From the NCBI GenBank assembly GCA_016584305.1, contig JACEEZ010025355.1, positions 537,315 through 601,314 of the forward strand: DNA of 64,000 nucleotides, given 5' to 3'. The position numbers and the translations under genes are program-made. The stretch comes from Chionoecetes opilio (Eukaryota; Arthropoda; Malacostraca; Decapoda; Majidae). Shown piece after piece: positions 39,762 through 51,236 of this stretch. Below the pieces are notes generated by a model, which was given only the letters and a program-made list of their open reading frames with translations, ran no database searches and was not told the DNA's origin. Position 1 is the stretch's first letter. The number at the start of each line of letters is the position of its first letter.

Positions 39762-41106
39762 TTAAAGAGAGTTAAAACTAAAATGAATACAATCATATCT
39801 GGCCGGGAACATTAATTAATTGTCTTTGAAACCTGCGATGTAATTACTGATCAATTAAACGACTGGCCTTCCATTCCTTCGGCCGACTAGAGTTCACCTG
39901 TGTGGAAGAGAAAAGTTCATTCAGGTGATTCAGTTATGTGACCTGAAAACTATTGATTTTTCATGAGCTGTGTGCAAAGTTTTCCATTTTCTGTTGAGGG
40001 AGCGCTATTTCAAAACACCCTATGGCAACAGGACTAGATTGTGGCTGGTAACATGTGGAGATTTTTGCCCTGGTACTTTCAAGCCTGGTATCAGTTTTAT
40101 ATTATTGAGTAAATGACATCCTTGGGTTATTAAATAGGAGGAAATTAGCCGAGTACTATATAGTGGAGGAATAGTAATGGAAGGGTTCATCAAGGCTAGA
40201 AGGGAAGCAATGTTGTAAGTACTATTGAAGGTCACATGATCGTCCCTGCCTCTTTTTTTTCATTCTTTTTTCTAGTAATCTGGTAACGACACGAGTTTTC
40301 TATTTCCTGTTGGGAAGTTAGACCAGCTAACAAATAACTAAATGCAGGATAGTCATCAGCATAGGAATGGGTTGGACATGAATCCGGACATTGCTGCTGA
40401 AAATGTGAAGAAATGGAAATGGGAAGTTAATTTCCATAATCCTATACACTCTCCCTCCTACTAAAAACATCTTATATCTCCCAAAAGTAGTGGTTTGTGA
40501 CGGAAACTCATTTAGAGAAAGTTTCTTAAAATCCATTAAGGCAAACAGAAATCATACTCCCAATTGTGTAGATAATTCTGGTCCTAGTGTAAAATTTTAC
40601 CAAAACTATTATTGAACAGAGCTGCCATGTAACTCCTGTCGTGGTAGATTGAGGCCAGCTTACTCTAGTAACACTTAAGTTTTAGTTGAATTGTGAATAT
40701 TAGGATATCTTACCTGTTCAAGGAAGAATGTCATACAGAAGCTCAGTTATAGTTTCGGTACTTCATTTTAATATCATGATTTTTCTACTTAAATTTTTGT
40801 ATTTTGACATGATTACAATCACCTTTGATAACTTCAAAACCACTCCGACTATATCTTTAGTTCGGTTGTGTTCTGTACTATGTAGCAGAATACGTAGCTT
40901 CAAGTTGCCAGTGTTAACCAGCATTAGCTTTGTATCACTGAAGATTGGTTTCTTGTATTAACAACTCGGCAAAAAAAAAGCCCAGACCAATTGCCACAGG
41001 AGTGTTGGTGCCTGATGCCACAACACTAGTCTTTTTTTTTGGCGAGGCGAAAATTCCATTTTGTCTTAAGGTCTCATGCTTCATATGATGCCTATGTATA
41101 CCTGAT

Positions 41107-41232
41107 AATATGGTTAACTATGATAAAATACAGCTGAAATTAAGAAGTGTAGTATTCCCTTCTGGCATCAAATATCAGTCAGTAAGCAGCAAGGGGTCAG
41201 GATTTTTCACCTCTTTAAAAAAAAAAGACTAG
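41107..41232 (+). repeat. Dispersed repeat, copy 2
   Basis: Counterpart of 11728-11852, in the NAP1 first intron. One copy lies in each of the two genes. Confidence 0.65.
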
Positions 41233-41445
41233 TAATGAGCTTTCTCGGTTTTTTTTGGTGTACTGTGATTTGGCTTATTGATATTATTGAATGTGTTTAG
41301 GAGGACTCCTTTCCTGTCTTGTGTGGGTATTGCATTACCTTCTCGCCGGGCTTGCAGGATCATAGATGCTATGGCACAGCTAGACATGTTTTGCAATGTT
41401 TATCTCTTACCATATACTTATATAGTGTATGTTATATCCTTCCAG

Positions 41446-41707
41446 GCCTTAAACATCCACAGTAGCAATGTCTGACCCGGAGAAGGGAGCCCCCGCCTCA
41501 GCCCCAGTCCCCACCCCCGCCCCTGCCCCCGCCCCCGCCCCCGCCATGGAGGAGGATATTGACGAGGAGGATGTGGAGGAGGTGGAGGATGAGGAGGGAG
41601 GACAGAACAAGGGGCTGGTGGACAAACTGATGAAGGACCCTCAGGTGCTGGCTGCCCTTCAGAGCAAACTCCGTCGCTACCTTGGCACACCCTCGGGTTA
41701 TATTAGT
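41446..41707 (+). CDS. NAP1: NAP1 exon with start codon
   Basis: Acceptor tatccttccag; 22 leader bases, then ATG at 41468. Residues 1-80 begin MSDPEKGAPASAPVP, continue with an unusual Pro-Ala dipeptide run, an acidic block, then LVDKLMKDPQVLAALQSKL. Donor attagt|gtaaga. The Pro-Ala run comes from CCCGCC-type triplet-pair repeats and may vary in length. Confidence 0.9.
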
Positions 41708-41999
41708 GTAAGATACAGGGTTGAGAAGTACTTGGATCACAAATCATTAAATTGAGATGAAAACAGTTCATTTTTAAATGATTTATTTGATTTCTCAATG
41801 AGAAGTATAATGATATTGAAACATATATTGCCAGGACTTAAGCTGTCGCAGCAAGGTATGCTTTAAGACTCTTGAGTAGTTCATGTGCTTGCACACTAGA
41901 AGGTCACGCTATGCAGACTAACAGGCTTTTGATTATCTTCGCATTTCATATTAATGCATTTTCAACATCATTGCATAATTTTTTTTTAAAGTAATGAAC

Positions 42000-42058
<59 letters not shown>

Positions 42059-42289
42059 TATGTATGTGTATGTATATATATATATATATATATATAATTA
42101 TATATATATATATATATGATATATAATATATAGTTATATATATATATATATCTATATATATAATTATATCTATATTATCTATATATAATTATATCTATAT
42201 ATATATATAGATAATATATCTATAATTATAAATATTTTATATATAATAATATATATATATATAATATAAATATATTATATATATAATAT

Positions 42290-42324
<35 letters not shown>

Positions 42325-42401
42325 AATAATATATTATTAATATTATAATATATATATATATAAAATATTATATATATTATATATATATATATATTATATT
42401 A

Positions 42402-42432
<31 letters not shown>

Positions 42433-42503
42433 AATATATATATTATATATATATATTATAATATATATATATATATATATAATATATATTATATATATAA
42501 TAT

Positions 42504-42586
<83 letters not shown>

Positions 42587-42632
42587 ATATATATATATAT
42601 AATAAATATATTATATATATATATTTTTATAT

Positions 42633-42671
<39 letters not shown>

Positions 42672-45600
42672 TATAAATATATATATATATTATATATATA
42701 TTATATATATATTATAATATATATATAATATTTGCAGACTGTATATATAATAATCTAGTACTATAGACAACCGGCTCCATAATCACCTTTCCATGCTTTC
42801 CTCCAGTGATTTCAACCAGTCTATAAGTAGTCATTGCGAAGTGGGTCACATTAACACCTGGCAACTCGCCTAACGATCACGAGGTGAAGTAAGTCTTTTT
42901 CTGAAGACAGTAAAGAAGATAATTAAAAAAATCAAATAAATCATGTACCCAGTGTTCATAAAGCAAAAAACAAAAAAAGTAAAAGAACAAAAAGAAATCA
43001 ACCCTGTAAAATGTGGACTCGTTGTTGTTTTTGGTTGAAGTGTAATTTTTGTGTGGTGGTTACTAGTTTGTTTTATTCCCACCACAACATGGTGAGGGAA
43101 TGGATCTCTTGGATTATTTACTACAAATACAACTCCAGCTATGTGTGAACCATGGCTCACCTACCTGTCCTAACATCCTGCATTGACGCCTGTGTCTAAC
43201 ATGGCTCTCATTTGTTGCATGGGGAAGGTGTTGTGTTAGTTTCGCATGACTCCATGGATTGGTATCACTATTTCCCACACGTTCAAGGGAAGGGCACATT
43301 TTATTTCTTTGGACATATTTTTAGTCTGAAATTCACTTTACAGCTTAAGGGTAGAGCTTTGTGCTATGGAAAATTAGGTCCTTAAGAGTTGTGACCCAAT
43401 TGCCTAGTAGGAGTGGGAGGCCAGCATTCATTCCCTTATAAGCTATTTCAACTTTCACGAAGTGGTGGACAGGCAACAGAAGATAAATTGATTCCCCTAA
43501 TATTGGAATGTGCAGCGAGTTGATAATAGATGAGATATCGTCTTTTGTGATTGAAGATTTTAATATTACTGGTGTTGTCTGGTCATACACAAAGTAAGAA
43601 GCATGACAATTTTTAAATGACTGAATCTTATATTAGGTATGAGAGTTTATACTTCTGAATTAGATTGCATGGCGTGCAAAAACACATGATTACCAATCCA
43701 AAGGAACGAAATCAGTTATATCTCCAAAAGTGTATCAAATACTGCATGCACTTGAGATTGTTTTAGTTTTGTATAGGCTGCTAGATATTCCATCACATCG
43801 TTATTTGTATACCTTACCGTCAATAACACTAGTCGCCACTGCCCTAATGTCGCCAGGCGCCATATATTACACATTTTAGCATCACTACAGATTTGTATGT
43901 GCCACTAAAGAGGCATGGATAGTAGCTTATATTATGTACATGTCTTTAGTGGCACATACAAATCTGTAGTGATGCTAAAATTTGAAATATATGGCACCTG
44001 GCGACATTAGTGCAGTGGCGACTATAGTGTTATTGACGGTAGGGAGTACCAGTGTCATGGCCGGCAGATTTGAGGTTCACCAGTAACTTTGGATGGGTTT
44101 TGGAAGAAAGGCTCAACACTGATATTTTATTCGTGAGTCTCGCCCTTGCTGTGAGGTTTATTTGCACATTAGAAATAGCATGAGGCTCGGTGTTAAATGC
44201 ATGACATGAGGCTCGGTGTTAAATGCATGACTTGAAATTTTCCCATAGCACTATCGGCTCACGGCAATGCATTTTGTCAACTTGCATATCATGTGTTGCA
44301 TAGATTTTTGCTTATGTAATTTGCATGACTGCTATTACTTGCTTCTCGCATATATGTATATATATACGTACATGCCTCCCTTTTTTCAATGCACTGTTTA
44401 AGTTCAGATGTTTTAATATGTGTTTTGTATTGATATATTTTTGTAATTGCAAACATTTAGCATTTCAAGGTCATTGCCAAAACCCTGTTGGCAGTGATGT
44501 AGGGAGTGATGACTCGGGAATTCTCTTGAGTTTGCTTTATCCAGTGTTTTGGCAGACTTGTTGAATTTTGTCAAAAAGAGCAAAATTGCCAACCTTATGA
44601 TTTTTTTCTTCAAGAAATAGATTTTGTGTAGAGACTTAATTTGCTACTATTTTGCACTAACACTATGAAGTAAGTAGCCTTGCAAGAAAGACATGCATCC
44701 TTGAAAGCATAGTTAACATTACAATTAATTAAGAATTGCTGTTGCACTGCTTTTGTCACCATTACGTCATCAACATTAGCTAATCAAAGATATTTAGTCA
44801 TTGTTGAATGATAAGAGGGAAATAGTAACAGCCAGTATCAAGAATTTGGCAGTCATATTTTTCAACCCCATTTTTCTCCCTGACGTTAGGTAAATATGAA
44901 AATCCGTTTAATGATAATGCGTAATTTTTTTAAACTTTAATTTCCTTTGTTAATACATACGATATTGCGGAACCACTGATGTACTTGTATAGTTATAAAG
45001 TAATGCAGTCATTTGCTTTCCATTGGTGTAGTTTATGACCACCGCAGTAATGATAACAGTACACGTGGGGGAATATTTTCAGTGTTTTCATTTCCAATCT
45101 TTAAGAGTTAGCTTCGGTTCCATAATATTTTGTTTCTTTGCAGTAATATGTAGCCAGTTTATTACATGTTAGGGTTTGACGGGTATCCAAATTCATGCAG
45201 TGTTTTCATTGTGATATTCATGTATATTTATGTGAATAGTTTCAAATATGTTGGATTTTTTTATTAATTTGGTAAACTTGCAGGTTGAAGCATAACATTT
45301 ATTTAGATTTCATTATTTCCACAATAGTGATTTGACAAATTTCTGACGATGGATATTCGGTAAGCAAAAAACTCATTGGAATTTGTATTTCGGTGAAGCT
45401 AGGTATCATATCCAATGAGTTGCATGATTAATGTGCTTCTGAAATATTATCTAGCTGTCTACTTTCAGTCTTTGCCTGTAGCGGTAAAGAGACGCATAAA
45501 GGCTTTGAAGAAGCTACAACTACAGTACACGTCCCTTGAGGCTGACTTCTACAAGGAGGTTCACGCTTTGGAGGTGAGTCATGAGGGTGGAGGTCGGTGC

Positions 45601-48600
45601 ATTGATATTGTGCGGAGTCAATTGGGAGCTTTAACCCCTTGAGGCCCAGAACGTAATTTCCATTGTACTTTGGGTATACCATAAGACAATTTTTGTGAAT
45701 ATAAGCAAGGTTTTATAGATATGACCTTTAGTATCTTGTCCACTAACTAATTTGGTATATTCAGCTACTATTCGTGATTTTATGGCTCGACAACATAATT
45801 TTTTTTTTTTATCAAAGGAAAGATTTAGGTGTGAAGGGGTTAAAAGGAGGCTGGATAAATTCATGGATGGGGATGAAAGGTTAACATAGGATAACATGGA
45901 TGGGGATGTTAAGTATCAGGAACTACCACGTGTAGGTCTCGCGGCCTCTTGTAGCTTCCTTATGTTCTTATGGTGGTAAGCCCTGAAAAAAAGATTGTTT
46001 TATATATTATGCTGAGAAGGCTAGAATTTTTTGGACAGTTATGGATTATACTTTTATATTTCTTACACACATACAGTCTGCCTACAGAAGCATAACTACT
46101 AAACTATAGTCTATTCACTTAAGCTGGATTCTTGGGAGCTGCTCGATGCCTACCCGAGTATGTAAGGACGTCGCTGATTGGCTGATGCACGCGGGCTGGG
46201 TGGTGATGGTGGTGGTATTTTGGTAGCCTCAGCCAATCAGCGACGTCCTTACATACTCAGGTAGGCATCGAGCAGCTCCCAAGAATCCAGCTTAAGTGAA
46301 TAGACTATAGCTTGATATTTTAATTAATCCAATTCCTTTATTTAGTATACCCTAATCTTTTACAAGGTAGGTAAGTTGTGCTAATGCTGAAAAGCCATGA
46401 GTTCTTCCTGTCACCTCAAGAATGCCCCTCGCCTCTCTGGTGTTTATTGGTCATGGTTTCTAGTTTTACTTATCAATGTATTGTGTGGAATAATGTAGGG
46501 CAGTATTTCCCAACCCGGGGGGAAATTTAGTATTCTGAGGGAAAATTATCCCGAGGGACATTAAATTACAAGCATTTAGTCGACAAAAAAGAAAATTTCT
46601 TAGAATGCGGCTATTGACTTTTCTTCAAGTACACATAGCTATAGAGGATAGTGTCTATATACATGTGTTATTAAGCAAGTACATTTTTTGCTTTGGCTAC
46701 TTTTTTCCTTGTCCACATGAAGGGGGAAACCCGGATGGTTGAAGGGGGAAACAACAGAAAAAAGGTTGGGAACCACTGAATTGTAGGCAGTGATGCAGTA
46801 ATTGCCAAGAGTATTCAAGAGTTTTAAGTTAAGATTGACCAAATGAGATATGGAAACAAGAACTCTTGAGTATAACTTCACACATCCTTCATTTGATGTA
46901 ACCATCCTGGTGTAACAATCCGTTCCTTTCCCCTTCCCTCACCGTTGCACTCTTTCTCACTAACCCCTCCCCTTTTTTATGCTTTGCCATAGTGCCACAT
47001 GACCTCTGATGTCTGGCGTATTTCCCCCTTCTTGGCATTACAATCAATCAATCAATCCTATTTACCACAACCAGGTAGATACCCGCACCCACACCACTAC
47101 ATGGCTTTTATTCACTTCACTACCCTTTTTGCCCGCACCCACTCCACTACATGGCTTTTATTCACTTCACTACCCTTTTTACCCGCACCCACTCCACTAC
47201 ATGGCTTTTATTCACTTCACTACCCTTTTTACCCGCACCCACTCCACTACATGGCTTTTATTCACTTCACTACCCTTTTTACCTGCACCCACTCCACTAC
47301 ATGGCTTTTATTCACTTCACGGTACCCTTTTTACCCACACCCACTCCACTACATGGCTTTTATTCACTTCACTACCCTTTTTACCCGCACCCACTCCACT
47401 ACATGGCTTTGATTCACTTCACTACCCTTTTTACCCGCACCCACTCCACTACATGGCTTTTATTCACTTCACTCACTGTACTCTTTTTGCAGGTAAAATA
47501 TGACCAGATGCACCAAGCTCTCTATGAGAAGCGCCGGCAAGTGGTGGGCTCCGAGTATGAACCCGATGAAGATGAATGTGATTTCCCCTCGGATGATGAG
47601 ACGGACGATGAGAAGAACCTAAGTAAAGACATGGAGGAGAAGGCCAAAATTGATGAGAAGGATGAGTCAAAGTAGGTGGCAGTTAGTCTTTACATTGATT
47701 TCTAACATTGTATAGTAGTTTGAAAGATTTAATGTTATTTTTTCATCACTTAAGATTAATAACTAAGAATTAAGGTTATTAAGAAGGCCAAAAGTGATGA
47801 GAAGGACGAGCAAAAGTAGGTGGCTGTTACTCTGCATTAATTTCTAACATTATATAGTAGTTTGAAAGATTTACTGTTATTTTTTCATCACTTAAGATTA
47901 AAAACTAAGGATTAAGAAGGCAAAAATTTATGAAAAAAAATTAACAAAAGTAGGTGGCAGTTACTCTGTGAGATAACCTTAATTTCCAACATTATATAGT
48001 AGTTTGAAAGATGAATGGGTTAATATTCAGCAGAAGTTGGCAGACTCCATAGGCCATACAGGTTACCTTTTCTCGATTATTTTCGGGTCAGTATAATGTG
48101 CAGTAGTAATTTACTTCCGGAAACCAAAAATATATCACTTATTTCTCAATAATAATAGCTAGGTAAGGTTACGTTTAGGTTTGATTAGGTTTATTTAGAT
48201 TAAGTTAAGGTTTGTTATATATATTAGTTTGAAAGATGAATGTCATTTTTTCATCCATCAAGATTAAAAACTAATAATTTTGCACCTTTTCTTCCCCCAA
48301 GGATCCACGACTTTGATGAAAACACCAAAGGCATTCCGGAATTCTGGCTGACTATTTTCAAGAATGTCGATCTACTGGCCGAGATGGTTCAGGAATACGA
48401 CGACCCGATCCTGAAGCACCTGGTAGACATCATGCTCAAGTTCCACGATGAACCCATGGGCTTCACTTTAGAGTTCCACTTCACCGAAAACGAATACTTC
48501 TCCAACAAGGTCCTAACTAAATACTACGAAATGAAGTGTGTTCCAGATAAAGAAGATCCATTTGGCTTTGAGGGACCAGAAATTTTCAAGTGCAAGGTTA

Positions 48601-48640
48601 GTAGTAGAAGTAGTAGTAGTAATAATAATAATAAATAATA

Positions 48641-48673
<33 letters not shown>

Positions 48674-51160
48674 GGATAATTTTATTCTCACCCGAAGGCA
48701 TACAGGAAAAACAACGAAAGATTAATTTATGTACACTTTTTGTAGTTTCTGTTTTAGGTTAGGTTATGTTTTTTTTAGTTTATTTTAGTGTTATTTGAGT
48801 CTACTATTTTTTAGGTTATTTTAGTTTATTTTAGTTTATTTTAGTGTTGCTTGATTTTCTATGTACTTTTTTTTTTAGTTTATTTTAGTGTTATTTGAGT
48901 ACTTTTTTTAGTTTGTTTTAGTTTTATTTTAGTTTATTTTAGTGTTATTTGATTTTCAATTACACTTTTTTTCAGTTTATTTTACTTAAAGGTTATATAT
49001 TGTAGGTTATTTTAGTGTTATTTGGTTTTCTCTGTACACTGGTAACATGATTACAGACATGAGGGAATGAACTTAAGTACAGTGATAACTTTGCCGTTCT
49101 TAATCCTATAATTGTTAGTTGCATTTGAAGGATAAAACTAATCTGTCCTTGGGCCTTCTACCTCATGCCTTCTAAGGTTTGCTGTTCACTTCATAGTTAA
49201 TTGAATTTTTTTTTTTTTATTATTTTCTCGTTATTTATCAGCTATCAAAACTATCTTATGTTTAGCATGTTCAAATTGTATGGCACATTTTATGAGGTCC
49301 CTAATTACTGCTACATCATGTGTGAAATTATCAATGTTTTATAATCTATTACTCTAAATGCTTACTTGTGCCGTTCTTAATTTAATGGATGTACACCGTA
49401 CCGGTAATTCACTGTAATTAGTAATTATTGGATATCAATATGTATTACCAGTAATGTACCAGTAATGACTAGTAACTCCTTCCACAGGTGTCTGGTGTGT
49501 TCATGTGTACCTGAACCATTCATTTCAAACTGGAAAAATGTACATTTTAAAAAGAAAGGGAGAAACTGGTTCACAAATAGGGTGGTAAATGATTGGAATG
49601 GACTCAGTCATGGGGTAGTTAGTGCGGAGTCATTAAGGAAGTTTTAAAAGGAGGCTGGATAATTTCATGGATGGGGATGAAAGGTGGATGTAGGTAGTGT
49701 TAAGTAACAGGAACGTGTAGGTCTCACGGCCTCTTGTAGCTTCCTTATTTTCTTATGTTCTTATTTGATCCATTCCTTTTGTAAGAACCTCATTCAACAC
49801 TACAACATTTTGAAGCAAGATTGTGTACATCATTAAGAATTGATAGAGCTGATACTTTTGTTCCAGGGCTGCACCATAGACTGGAAAAAGGGTAAAAATG
49901 TCACCGTCAAAACGATCAAGAAGAAACAGAAGCATAAATCTCGAGGCGCCGTCAGGACCATCACCAAGACGCTGCAGAATGACTCCTTTTTCAACTTCTT
50001 CAATCCTCCACCAGGTGAGTAGAGGGCAGCCGGAGACACTGCTTAACTCTTTCACACCCAGATCTTTCCTTTGCTATAAAAAATTGTCTGTTGTTAAGCC
50101 ATAAAATTACGAAAAGTAACTGAATATACCATATGAGCTAGTCTACAAGGATACCAAACAGGTCGTATCTATAAAATATTGCTTATATTCACTAAAAATC
50201 GTCTAATGGTACCCAAATTACAATGGAAATTACGTTCTGGGCTTCAAGGGGCTAATGGTTGTGAGTGAGGGGGAAGGGGTGATGTGGTGGTGGTGATAGG
50301 GGGAAGGGGTGATGTGTTGGTGGTGATAGGAGGGGAAGGTGATGTGGTGGTGGTGATAGGGGGAAGGGGTGATGTGGTGGTGGTGATAGTGGGGGAAGGG
50401 GATAGTGGTGGTGATAGGGGGAAGGGGTGATGTGGTGGTGGTGATAGTGGGTGAAGGGGTGATGTGGTGGTGGTGATAGGGGTCGGGGGGAGACTGGCGA
50501 GTACTTCCTGGCAAATATTCATACAGGGTTTGCCTTTTATTATTATTTATTCATTTTATTGTTGTGATTTATTTTATTCAGCAATTTATTAAGGCCTTTT
50601 ATTCAGCTTTTTATCCAAATTTTTTTATTTTGTGATTTACGTTATTCAGGGTTTTCCCGGTGACCTGAAAAATAGTGTCACTGGAAATGAACTTGCACTC
50701 GGAATGTAGTTTTAATCTTTGGATCTTTAGTGCTACTTTTAACCCCTTGAGACCCAGAATGTAATTTCCATTGTAATTTGGGTGCCATTAGACAATATTT
50801 AGTTCATATAAGCAATATTTTATAGATATGAACTGTTAAGTATCCTCGTCGACTAACTAATTTGGTATATTCAGTTAGTTTTCGTAAATTTTATGGCTAA
50901 CAACAATTTTTTTGGGGAAAGGAAAGATCTGGGCGTGAAGGGGTTAAAGGGATTTTGCTTAGTTAAACTATATTAGTTTTCCCATGGACATTCCGTAGGG
51001 TGAAATTCTGAGGGATTGTGAGCGTCCATATTATTCTGTTGGGTTGATTTTACTGACTTCACGGAACAACACGTGTAGTCTCGCGCTCTTATACTTCCTA
51101 TTCTATCTTAGTTCTTAACATCCCCTCGCTAGCACGGGTGTAAATGTTATAATTACTAAC

Positions 51161-51236
<76 letters not shown>

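Larger units (their letters stand above)
36447..41445 (+). other. NAP1 intron 1
   Basis: Large first intron. The first 900 bases are GC-rich. It holds a TTAA-MITE (39554), a diverged arm of the 9307 inverted repeat (about 40450-40612) and a dispersed repeat (41107). Confidence 0.45.

Noticed and set aside
47009..47675. 164-174 codon frames over the 50 bp array
   Set aside because: Repeat translation (HGFYSLHYPF type) that runs on into exon 4; the splice phase and NAP1 homology favour the acceptor at 47493.
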